Shown here: one piece after another, positions 55,436 to 64,000 of the stretch
How the letters are laid out: the number at the start of each line of letters is the position of its first letter
How positions within the stretch are numbered: position 1 is the first letter of the stretch
Assembly: GCA_018806985.1 (NCBI GenBank)
Contig: JADANN010000345.1
Span: 930,001 to 994,000, forward strand
DNA: 64,000 nucleotides
From: Angiostrongylus vasorum
Lineage: Eukaryota > Nematoda > Chromadorea > Rhabditida > Metastrongylidae
Direction of reading: 5' to 3'
Notes under the pieces: model-generated
The model's input: only the letters and a program-made list of their open reading frames with translations
Database searches by the model: none
Told to the model about the DNA's origin: nothing
Translations under genes and position numbers: made by a program

Positions 55436-56639
55436 ACGGAATTTTTTTTCCACAGCGAATTTTTAACATGTAGACGGCGCAAAAACTGTGACGAAGACTG
55501 ATAGCGCTCCTCGCTTTTTCTTCTCGAGGAACTTCATGGAGACCAAACGGCTCAACTATTGCATCATTTCACCCTTACGCGACGGCATGACCCATGTATG
55601 GGTCATACGCTTAGAAAATAATGGCCGCATTCAAAATCAACGTACCTTAGTACACAGTGCACTTTATTAATCTAAATGAGAAGCATTAAAGTCTGTAGAG
55701 CTTTGTCAGTAAGATACCTTTCCCTATTTCAAAATGACAGAATTCTAATTTTCTGCAGGCTAGAAGACGTTTTTTTGTTTCGCTTCTTAAGGACGAGCCT
55801 CATACTTCGAAGATGAAAGCAAAAGAAAGAAAAGATAAAGGAAGAAAGCAGGATTTTGGTCAACAGACCACCACTACGTTCTCTGATGTACCGTTTATGT
55901 TTGCAGCTGCCAATTTTGCGTGAAAAAACTTGGAAAACTGAGATCTGGTCTTCAGTTTTTTGGGAGCCTCAACTCTAAACATAATTGAAATTAAAAGAAT
56001 GAATTCAAATTCTCTTACATGAAGGTGTAATGTTCTCAACTCCTGTGCTGTTCTTCTAGCGCTGAAATTGTCGCCGGTAGTGTTCAAGAAGCACCTTCGC
56101 CTCATAAGAGTTAAATTCGTCAAAGTATTGATTCGGACGGTGACAGATCATGAAGGAATACAGTGATTAACAATGAATTAGAAAAATATCCACCTTCCAA
56201 TGAACAAATTATTGCTTGGTAATCCTCTAAATGCTTTACTGTCTCATCGTGTAGTTGATCTTCGATTTACAGCCAAAGTTCTTCCCTAGAGGTTCTCTCA
56301 AGCATATAAGGTGTTCATAATCTCCATTCTCCGTGCAGAATTCAAATTAGGGGCAAACCAATGCCACTCATCACCACTATCCTGGTAACGAACTGGTTGT
56401 AATGTGATAAAATCGCCCTCGATCCACAACTCCGCCTGCTGCTGGCGATGATTTAGGAAAGCGCTTAGCGCCGCTATCTCGATACTTCCTCAAAAGAAGG
56501 GAACCTTTCCCGACTACTTATCCAACAAAAGTTGTGCACAGAACCGCTACGACAAAAAAGTGTTGCAGAGAAAGTTTCAACATTACAAATAGGTCTTGTG
56601 AACACGTTTTTCACGAAGACATGGAACAAGTGCAGAGAA
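55436..56639. other. Unique stretch, no supported gene
   Basis: Minus-strand splice-like signals near 56060 (cgacaatttcag) and 56020 (CAT|GTAAGA) exist, but phases do not fit together. 56220-56500 holds a weakly RTE-1delta-like string (gctttactgtctcatcgtgt ... ccaatgccactcatcaccac). Confidence 0.3.
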
Positions 56640-56840
56640 GAACAAGGGAAAAAAGTGATTGTGTACTTAAAAGTGAACCTGACCTTTGCAGGCTTTGATG
56701 AAAGCGAAACAGCAAAAAACTTTCAGCTAATAGTGAATAAATCTCGTTATTAGCAATCTTGTGTCCGCTCAAGAAGAAAGCACTAACCTATTGAACAACG
56801 CCGATGTTAACAGAGAGCCAATCCCGAGAATTGGTATGTG
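56640..56840 (+). repeat. PLE terminal fragment
   Basis: aacctgacctttgcaggctt, tgatgaaagcgaaacagcaa and caacgccgatgttaacagag: hairpin lost, outer terminus kept. Confidence 0.45.
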
Positions 56841-56879
56841 ACTGTATCCTTCTTTTTCATAAAAAAGCAAAACAAAAAG

Positions 56880-56995
56880 GAGTTTTTAAATTGTTGAGCT
56901 TACACGAGATTGATAAAGAGATAGTTGATTCGGCTAACGTCTCCACGTCTTCGTCTTCATCAGAGCCGAAGATCCGAGTCGGTGGTCCAAAAAAT
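56880..56995 (-). repeat. PLE-like family 2 left arm
   Basis: aaattgttgagcttacacga, gattgataaagag, ggctaacgtctccacgtctt, cgtcttcatcagagccgaag. Matches the left arm of 12525-12890 in reverse core orientation. Confidence 0.5.
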
Positions 56996-57750
56996 TGATG
57001 ATGATGACGACGGCTTGACTTGATGGCGGTAAAACATCGTCAAGAGTACACAGCATTTTAAGAAAGAAGAATGGCAACACTGCCGAACTAGCGATCAGCT
57101 TGAACCATACTAGTATTCTTAATATTTAGATAAAATTACAATTAAGAGCAGTCAGTGTTCAGCACCAAATCGGTAAACAAGTCAGTCATCTGACCGGCCA
57201 CGGAACAATTGTGGGCGAAATCAATAACATTGCACTGAACTGGCGACGATCTTCACTACCTTCACAAAATTTGTGTTGTTTATGAAAGATCTTAAGGAAT
57301 AGAAGAATACTAACAACATATACAGCAAGTAAATAAATCTTAAACAGATATAAAAGAACAAATGATTTTTGCTATTCATTCTGATACAGGCAGGATCGCT
57401 CGTTACAGCAGACAAGGGACGGATTGAATTGCCAGAACGGAAAACGACCTCATGGTGATCTAGTAGAGCAGTAGACTATGGGATTATGTACTTTGTGAGA
57501 AGTAAGCATGAAAATCACATTGAATAGGCTGAGAAAACATGCGGACGGGAAATCGCACCGTAGACGTCATCGACGTCCTAAAGATGATTCGATTCTTCCC
57601 AGTTACTTTACTATAGCAGAAATACAGTTCAGTAATTCATGTACTACGAAAATGGCCTTTGTTTGCACAAGGATAGTCGAAGGAAGAAAGAACTTGGAAG
57701 TTGGCCGAGATTGAGAACTCTTTCTAAGACAGAATTCCTACTAGCTCCGC
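56996..57750. other. No recognisable gene
   Basis: AT-rich; a 68-codon Arg-rich plus frame at 57508-57714 (KSHRRRHRRPKDDSI) has no splice context. Nothing firm. Confidence 0.35.
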
Positions 57751-58024
57751 TATAAAAGCTCTCGGTGTTGATCAATCCCTGAGGGATGCGCCATGCATTC
57801 TACTTCATTAAGCATCATTTGGAGGTGATTGAATGCATATCTGGACTTTTTAATGACTCGCGGTAGCCTACCGATGCATCAAGCCAGTGCTGCTATTTCC
57901 CAAACAAGTCTGGTACCAATTTGCCCACCCCGGAGGGATGGAAGGCTTGGTGGGCCATGGGCGCTGGGATCGATTCCACGTGTGCTGCAGGGCGCCCTCC
58001 GACCACTACTGCACACGTGTCCTT
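57751..58024 (-). repeat. SINE family A copy
   Basis: Tail tataaaagctctcggtgttg; body ttcccaaacaagtctggtac; head complement ccactactgcacacgtgtcc. Full length; the A box has lost the gcgc core. Confidence 0.7.
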
Positions 58025-58639
58025 AGTAGCTCCACTATAATGAAAGAAGAAGTCTTTCTAGTAAGATTCTGTCGCACATCCACCGTTCAGATGGCAAAAT
58101 ATGTGCTGATAAAAAACTAGATTGTCCTCTCTGGAGATCACGTTCATAAGCATATGACATGGCATTTTGGATACTGACGAACGTTAATACCGATTTTTTT
58201 TCAAACACGTTGAGAATCAACAATCGATTCCCTTTAGACAAGGTGAGAACTACTTCATCAGTGCCTTCTGACATCAATCCCAGGTTCGCAGTTCAGAACT
58301 CACAGCAACACGTCGCCTTCGAGATCGGGCTGAATATCTCGAACAAAGCCGAAACACAGATGACCTTATCAACAATAACAGACCGATAATATGAATAAAA
58401 TATTTCTCTGATAGTAAAAAACAACAGCGGATGGAATCACAACAGGAAGACATAGGCAGGAGCTGTTTTCTGGACACTGGAACAACTCTTTGTGAAAGAA
58501 CAACGCAGAGGGCAAACGATTCACAAAGAAGAACTATCATAGTCGTCATATCCATAACAAGATGAGTCGGAAATAAAAACTATCCTCCTATCCTCGGTTT
58601 CAAACAGTTGTACCATGGTCGCCTTCAATGAGCGATATC
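58025..58639. other. No recognisable gene
   Basis: Frames open on both strands between 58035 and 58555, none with family text. Confidence 0.35.
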
Positions 58640-58760
58640 AAACCAGCTACTAGTCAGGGAACTGGGCGCGTTCTCAGGTGGTGGCCGAGGGATTGAACGC
58701 GGACAAACGTGACCTTGTACTTGACCTGTTACACATTTGGGTCTTGGGAATGAACTCTCT
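58640..58760 (+). repeat. RTE-2 5' leader fragment only
   Basis: ctgggcgcgttctcaggtgg, tggccgagggattgaacgcg, gacaaacgtgaccttgtac parallels the leader at 49905-49965 and the complement of 24840-24900. No coding part follows. Confidence 0.5.
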
Positions 58761-59184
58761 GTCTCTGCTGTACTAGGTTGACACACATATGTATATGAAT
58801 ACGGGTGATATGGACGTAGAAAGACACTCAGACTAACTGTGTATACATTAGACGACGTGCTTGAGTAAATGTAGATGCAAAGGTGACGTAATGATTGCGT
58901 AAATGTAGAACTAAATGTGTTCTGTACATCGATTCGTCCAGAATTCTGCAATTACCGACAAGTATTAGAGTGGAGCTGATTAGTCTTATAGTAAGTGGTT
59001 TGGAGCTCCGTTTAAAAAAATGAGTCAGTCGGCCGTTCTAGCCGAAAAACAGTGAAAGCAATAGAGTAAACGAGTATTCGGAACGCATGAACTTTTAGAT
59101 GATGGGTGAAGATGTGTAGGCAACAAGTGAAGAAGGATTCTTAGAAGTGGAGGCTATTGAATTAAAGAAGTGCTTATTCGTCCT
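58761..59184. other. No recognisable gene
   Basis: Nothing seen. Confidence 0.4.
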
Positions 59185-59350
59185 TCACAATGACATTTGC
59201 TGGCTTGCTGACGTATGAAATTACTATTTTTATCCTCCCAGAAATGTCTGTTACAAATGTGTCGCCTCCAGAACGACAAGAGGTCACGGTAACAAGATCG
59301 AACCAATATGTAAGGGAGCAAGTGTACCGTGAACCACTACGCTGCACGCG
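59185..59350 (-). repeat. SINE family A-like, diverged
   Basis: ttatcctcccagaaatgtct, gtaacaagatcgaaccaata and ccactacgctgcacgcgctg: body, B box complement and head complement in order. Confidence 0.45.
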
Positions 59351-60054
59351 CTGGTTAAGTGTTAAATAATAGCAATAAATGCAAGTATTGAAGTGAATAA
59401 AGTGAATTCTGTGCATGGATTCGCTCCAGAACGCATAGAAATGATAACGAACTTTTTCGGTGGTGATAAGAGGAAAGATAAAAGTGAAACGAATCACGTC
59501 GACAACACAACCTATTGCTATAGCAGTACTTAGGAGTCTGGAAAAAGTCCTCGATAACAACGCAGTGCAAATCGATCGAGGCTGCCCTCTCCAGTTTTTT
59601 CTACCATTGTTGTCCAGTATCTTTCCCACTGGAATGGACGGAAAATCACAAAAAGTAGTGCTATAATATTTAGTTTTTAAAGACCTTTTGTTTGAGATTT
59701 AAACAGCAGCGCATTGCTGAGCATTTTCATAGGCTGAAATAATCCTGTGTTGCAGGAATTTTTGGATGATACCTCTACAGCCCTGGTCCTATCGTAACGA
59801 CAACTTTATCAACTTGACAGATATCCTTCACCGGTGACATAAATGAGTCAAACACGGGAAGAAAAAAAAACTGAGGCAACGGGTAAATCGATTCTATCAA
59901 CGACCGAGAACATGAAAAAAAGTGCAAAGGTGAGGCAATTCGACCGGATGGAAGAGATACGGAAGTATTAGAGGTCAAGGGTATCTAGCGTTACTTTTTG
60001 ATATTTTGGTTGTCGACGAGAGGAGGTTCATCATTCGAGCGGTGCTCTGCTTCA
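59351..60054. other. No supported gene
   Basis: 59450-59660 is open on both strands (plus text AIAVLRSLEKVLDNNAVQID). No family match; the rest shows nothing. Confidence 0.3.
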
Positions 60055-60175
60055 CTAGATTTTGCTCGGTAGGACAACGACCGCTCATGTGCCATCGATT
60101 CGGATCAATCCGACTCTGAAGAAGGTGAAGACGTCAAAAGCAAGCTTGGTAATCCAAGGAGTTATTAAGTGTTGT
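60055..60175 (+). repeat. PLE-like family 2, right core
   Basis: tcatgtgccatcgattcgga, ccgactctgaagaaggtgaa, gacgtcaaaagcaagcttgg: the family 2 order with a mutated GAAAC. Confidence 0.45.
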
Positions 60176-60204
60176 AGCACACGTGTAAGACAAAATGATA
60201 AAGT

Positions 60205-60463
60205 GTGCGTTGCTCAATCCCTTAGCAACGCGCCATGCATGCTACTCCATTCGTACCATCGTAGAGGTGTTTGAATGCATATATGGCTTATATAATGAAT
60301 TGCAGTGGCCTATTGATGTATGTCAGTGATTTTATTCTCACAGACAACTCCGCCACCAGTTTGTCGACCTTGGAGGCAAGGGAAGCATAGTGAGTCCGAG
60401 GTGTAGGATCGAACCAGTGACCGATCCAATGTGCATAGCAGACACTCTCTAACCACTGTACAC

Positions 60464-60465
<2 letters not shown>
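60205..60465 (-). repeat. SINE family A-like, diverged
   Basis: ctcaatcccttagcaacgcg, tgcatatatggcttatataa, ttctcacagacaactccgcc, gtaggatcgaaccagtgacc, taaccactgtacactatta: order kept, head complement degraded. Confidence 0.5.
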
Positions 60466-60512
<47 letters not shown>

Positions 60513-60614
60513 CATACACACGTATACATGTATATACAACATACACATATATACACATATACATACATACATAGATGTATATATACATATGTGCACTCTC
60601 TAACCACTGTACAC

Positions 60615-60654
<40 letters not shown>

Positions 60655-60726
60655 GTATACATGTATATACAACATACACATACATACACATATACATACA
60701 TACATAGATGTATATATACATATGTG
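60443..60726. repeat. Tandem duplication containing TA repeats
   Basis: Unit 1 (60443-60593) and unit 2 (60594-60726) both start cactctctaaccactgtaca and end atgtatatatacatatgtg, each with an internal TA run (60466-60508; about 60618-60650). Unit 2 is shorter only in the TA run. A recent direct duplication of a SINE A head plus flanking microsatellite. Confidence 0.8.
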
Positions 60727-60750
60727 TACATATGTATATATGTACAGAGT

Positions 60751-61029
60751 GGGGCGCTTGTAGCGCAGTGGTAGGAGGCGCTCTACAATATACATGGGAT
60801 CAATCCCCTTGCCACAGGCCTATCAAGTCCTCCATCCCTCCGGTGTCGGCAAATTGGTACCAGACTTGTCTGGGAGGATAGCAGTACTGGCTCGATACAT
60901 CGGTAGGCTACCGTGATTCATTGTAAAGGCCAAACATGCATTCAATCATCTCCAACGATTCTTAATGAAGTGGAATGCATGGCGCATCTCTCAGGGAATG
61001 ATCACGGCCGAGAGCTTTATCCTTTTATC
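60751..61029 (+). repeat. SINE family A copy, full length
   Basis: Head ggggcgcttgtagcgcagtg, gggatcaatccccttgccac; body tctgggaggatagcagtact; ends gagctttatccttttatc. Confidence 0.75.
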
Positions 61030-61059
61030 TTTATAAAGAGAGCGCACAGCCTAACAATA

Positions 61060-61270
61060 CTTCAAAAACCGACTTTGCTTTAACCTCCGTATGAATAATC
61101 AACATGTAATGTGACATGAAACGACGACGTGGACACAACATCGACGGTACGAAGGACTGTAGATGATGAACTCCGATTACCTTTTCTGAAGAAGAAGACG
61201 TCGAAACGTTAGCTGCATAAACGCTTTTATGAATCTCGTGTTAGCTTACCAATGAAAGAACATACGTTAA
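61060..61270 (+). repeat. PLE-like family 2 unit, compact
   Basis: tttaacctccgtatgaataa, ttttctgaagaagaagacgt, cgaaacgttagctgcataaa, atctcgtgttagcttaccaa: left end and right core with a deleted middle. The CTGAAGA...CGAAACGTTAGC core is intact, but the stem II loop is gone. Confidence 0.55.
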
Positions 61271-61682
61271 CATTGGTCTGGTAATCACCTAATTAAGCCA
61301 TACTAAAAATTTCCTTTTCTTTTTCTCAATGAAGATTTTTTGAAACCCAGCTGACCAATCAAACTACTTATGAATGTTTGTTGTGTAGTTCTATACTGCC
61401 ACATTGCTTCCAATTTAAGAAAGCATTTTATGGTTAAAACTCTATTATAAAGGGTTATAGTTCACCACATCAACAACAGCTGTCCAAACCTGTTCGGGCG
61501 GATGAAAATCACAAGATTCTTTTACAAAGAAGCCATTAAAAACACTGACGATCGGAGGTGACACTAGAGTGAAACATATTTGAATCCATATTTTACGTTG
61601 TTAAACAGAGAATTCCTATCAAAATGAAGATGAATAGCAACATTCGTATCGTATCACAATCATCAATAGTAACACACTGTGA
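61271..61682. other. No recognisable gene
   Basis: Nothing seen before the minus-strand exon at 61683. Confidence 0.4.
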
Positions 61683-61903
61683 TCACTGTTTAATTCGTGG
61701 GTCGCTGAGAACATCATCACCTTTCTTCCATTCCTAAAACATCAGAAAATCCGCCAACATCATCGAGATTCAGCGCATTTCTCCCAGTGTTAGGTGATTT
61801 CACAATCGATCACATGTATCCAAGCTCAAGTATTTCAACTCACCACCACATCCTCATTCTGCTGTTCAGATCGTTGTAGGATACCATTTCGCAATCCGAT
61901 GCT
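61683..61903 (-). CDS. Two candidate 3' exons, unrecognised gene
   Basis: Exon at complement 61844-61903 follows a consensus acceptor (ctcaattttcag) and ends before a consensus donor (GTG|GTGAGT). The next exon, complement 61683-61733, follows tgatgttttag. In phase 0 the join reads SIGLRNGILQRSEQQNEDVV then EWKKGDDVLSDPRIKQ and TGA. A second phase (ASDCEMVSYNDLNSRMRMW then NGRKVMMFSATHEL) is also open, so the frame is not certain; the first is shorter and charged like a cytosolic C-terminus. Splice signals on both sides are the support. No family recognised. Confidence 0.4.
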
Positions 61904-62038
61904 CTGAAAATTGAGGGCAGTTTGGTGGAACATAGTCGTCTCGAACAAAGATCGTAGCAAAAAAAGTGGTTTTCCCTTTGTCGTCAGGATTCTTTTAACA
62001 TTTGCGACTACCGTGCGAGGTAAATAGAAAATCATTGA

Positions 62039-62477
62039 TAAAGAGAACTCAAAAGATATTCAAAAGGAGTCGTCAAAACCAAACCGTGAATAATTACACC
62101 AAATTTATAGTTAGGCACTTGGACGGGTAGTAGTAAGCTCAGCAGTGCTCTAGAACATTAATAATCGTTTTGCTTAGATTGGTTCACAAGTTGCATCAAG
62201 TGAGTTAAGTTGCGTGACGTCAGCTATAAGAGTGTTGTCCCATGGGAGTAGATTGTCGCGCTAGAAGGTACTTGGATCTTCTGAGGGTAGATCATATTTT
62301 TTCTACTGCTTGTCTCATTATGGTGAACTTTTCTTAATTGGATAGCAGGGCATATATGCTTCATCCAAGTTCCTCTGAATTTCGAATAATAAAAAAAAGT
62401 ATATCTCGTGACGTCTCATACTCTTGCAACTAAACTTCATCAACAGTGCAACAAATAAGTGTCCGCTCCACTCCTAC
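62039..62477. other. Possible intron
   Basis: Lies between two minus-strand exon candidates. An acceptor cgaaattcag at about 62375 and one at 62229 (cttatag) give no continuous model. No repeat identified. Confidence 0.3.
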
Positions 62478-62538
62478 CGTATGCGGAAATGGCTCTCAGC
62501 TCAATAGTGTCAAGGTCTTTCGAAACCACAATTTTCAT
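62478..62538 (-). CDS. Candidate exon, unrecognised
   Basis: 20 codons (MKIVVSKDLDTIELRAISAY) plus one base, ending before a donor ACG|GTAGGA, with gtgattag directly upstream of the ATG as a possible acceptor (cis or spliced leader). The link to the exons at 61683-61903 is unproven. Confidence 0.3.
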
Positions 62539-62954
62539 TCTAATCACGCCAATTTAGAGTATGGTACAGTGTGCAGATGCCTTGTATCAGTGCACGCACG
62601 ATAGTCAGTGATTCGACCTTGCACCGAACCCACCAAATTCTCATCGTTTCGGGGTCGGCAAATTGGTACCAGACTGGTACCAAAGGAAGAAACTCCTTCA
62701 GACACACAGTAGTCCGTGAATGCATGTATTGAGGACATGAAAATGCTGTAACAGAGCTAGTCCATGATTCAGAGAGAGTGAGATCAACTAATATTTAACC
62801 ACATTCATAAAGGAAACAAAATCCCCAAGTGGCAACCGAACCCACTCAGAAATTCGCAAACTTTCGGATGCCGGATGGTAGACAATGAACCGAATGAAAA
62901 AGAAATAGGATTTTATAATTAAAAGCAAACACAACTTTAAAGAAGCGTATTACG

Positions 62955-63335
62955 CTCTGCGTGGTTTTTTATTGTCAGAAATCACAGTGGTAGTGATGTC
63001 CGTCATCACGAGCACGGTGCTAGTTCGATTCCGCTCCGAGCCAACCAACACTCTCATCTCTCCAGGATCGGGAAAGTGGTGCCAGACTTGTCTAGGGAAA
63101 AAATCACTCTCTGCAATCCAATTGGGAATGTTCCAGCATGGCTATCTCAAGATTCCAGAGAGAACTGCTCGACCATCATTCTACGACATTCGAGATGAAA
63201 TGGAAATCCTCAAACAGCCACCGAAGCCAAATGTAAAAGTTGGAAAATCTTCGTGCACAATGAATGAGAGGAAAGGAATCGAATTTGTGAAGTGCTGGGA
63301 CCCGTACAGTAGACATGAAGACGGGTCAAATGAAA
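62955..63335 (+). repeat. SINE family C copy, well preserved
   Basis: Head tcacagtggtagtgatgtcc, cacggtgctagttcgattcc (perfect B box ggttcga-type), body gatcgggaaagtggtgccag, distal aagtgctgggacccgtacag, then tgaagacgggtcaaatgaaa. The 127-codon frame across it is a by-product. Confidence 0.75.
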
Positions 63336-63550
63336 TAAAAAAGTGTTTATCGTGATATCATAACATTATAATAGAACATTTACATTAATCTCGTCTAGTG
63401 CTTATATGTCAAAGAAATTAGCAATTTTGGAAACGAAGGAAAAAACTTCCGTAGAAGAAAATTTAGAGATGGAAATACTCGCCATGAGATAGATTTCTCC
63501 ACTGAGACTGAAGACAGCAGTTGTTTTCAATAAACAAGCTTGGAATTTAC

Positions 63551-63646
63551 CTTCATGGATTCTTCAACGTGCCAGCCACATTTTCGAGGCGACATCGTGT
63601 CAGTTGATATTATAAGCATGATGAGAAGTACAAACACTGCAAACAT
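63551..63646 (-). CDS. Candidate first exon of a secreted protein
   Basis: tagtctttcag directly precedes ATG at 63646, as in nematode spliced-leader acceptors. 32 codons follow: MFAVFVLLIMLIISTDTMS looks like a signal peptide, then PRKCGWHVEESMK, ending AAG|GTAAAT. A good acceptor at about 63503 (gctgtcttcag) continues in phase 0 as SQWRNLSHGEYFHL to a stop, or may splice on. Another exon-like block with acceptor attcttgcag (starting 63831, WVRSKEISTEM, donor ATG|GTGAAG) could instead make this an internal exon with a membrane segment. Not recognised. Confidence 0.4.
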
Positions 63647-64000
63647 CTGAAAGACTAGTAGTTACTAGTCATAACTGAAGTAGGGAGTAGAAAGCTTCTT
63701 CCGTACAAAGGGTAACCAGTTATGAAATCAATTGCATAAACATGCGTCAACTTAAAAAATACGTCGAGAACTTTGTTTCTCTTCTCGCGTCCTTCACCAT
63801 TTCAGTCGAAATTTCTTTGGATCTAACCCACCTGCAAGAATTACACGAGTAATTGAAACTTTATAAACAAGACTGGAATAGCTAAACAATGACGATGTAA
63901 TCATCGAAAAAGCCGGAATTTTATAGAAAGTCTTTTTCAAGAAGACGGAAAACGCCGAGTCTGTACAGGATTAGACCGGAATCCTTACTAGTTCAAAGAC
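63647..64000. other. Right edge, mostly unassigned
   Basis: Apart from the possible minus-strand exon ending its acceptor at 63832, nothing is seen; the sequence is cut by the window edge. Confidence 0.3.

Noticed and set aside
55860..56160. Spliced minus-strand gene (FNSYEAKVLLEHYRRQF / EAPKKLKTRSQFSKFF)
   Set aside because: Acceptor and donor strings exist, but the phases of the pieces conflict and introduce stops.
60443..60726. CRISPR-like repeat array
   Set aside because: Only two units of 133-151 bp with TA runs inside a eukaryotic SINE context; a simple tandem duplication.
60466..60795. Long Tyr-Ile and Val-Tyr rich frames
   Set aside because: Products of TA and tacata microsatellites.
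61690..61903. Histidine acid phosphatase C-terminus (KVMMFSATHE in one phase)
   Set aside because: The required His-Asp pair of that family is absent and an alternative phase fits the splice sites equally well.

Overview
The window looks like a gene-poor, repeat-rich stretch of a nematode chromosome. The best guess is a clade V strongylid of the hookworm type. Three things point that way: short exons with GT..AG introns interrupted by repeats, exons of two conserved eukaryotic genes whose protein text fits nematode orthologues, and dense RTE-type non-LTR retrotransposons of a kind I associate with hookworm genomes. The species assignment is inference; I had no database. There is no prokaryotic signal, no CRISPR array and no intact tRNA or rRNA gene.

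Two host genes can be named, both on the minus strand. (1) The 5' end of an alpha-actinin gene (atn-1/ACTN type): exon 1 at 2723-2860 and exon 2 at 1356-1434. The rest runs off the left edge, with a Penelope-like element (PLE) lying in the intron after exon 2. (2) A complete four-exon cytochrome b5 gene at 44650-47747, encoding 132 residues with both haem histidines and a C-terminal membrane anchor. Three SINEs sit in its introns. Other unrecognised exon candidates with good splice signals lie at about 5.76-6.61 kb (+), 10.37-10.42 kb (-), 28.0-28.3 kb (+) and 61.7-63.8 kb (-, including a signal-peptide exon).

Most of the rest is mobile DNA. There are two RTE families. RTE-1 is at 18.46-21.53 kb, with a 3' piece at 40.6-41.6 kb. 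RTE-2 is at 15.1-16.8, 21.6-25.0 (youngest, with an uninterrupted endonuclease frame), 49.9-52.9 and 53.9-54.7 kb, with a 5'-only piece at 58.6 kb. A short non-autonomous repeat, here called RTE-1delta, joins RTE-1 5' sequence to the RTE-1 3' tail; it has about seven copies, two of them a head-to-head palindrome at 8.9-9.8 kb. Three tRNA-derived SINE families (A, B, C) carry recognisable A/B boxes. PLE remnants are spread throughout. Their ends carry a conserved hairpin that resembles a hammerhead-ribozyme core, and several short PLE derivatives are bounded by inverted copies of that hairpin.

How it fits together: RTE-1 probably mobilised RTE-1delta through the shared 3' tail. The LINE partners of the tRNA-SINEs are not obvious here. 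The PLE-derived short units look like non-autonomous passengers of the GIY-YIG-bearing PLE seen at the left edge. Microsatellites (GT, TA, CAA) lie beside several of these insertions. Boundaries of repeats are approximate to about 10 bases; exon boundaries given for the two named genes are exact readings of splice sites.
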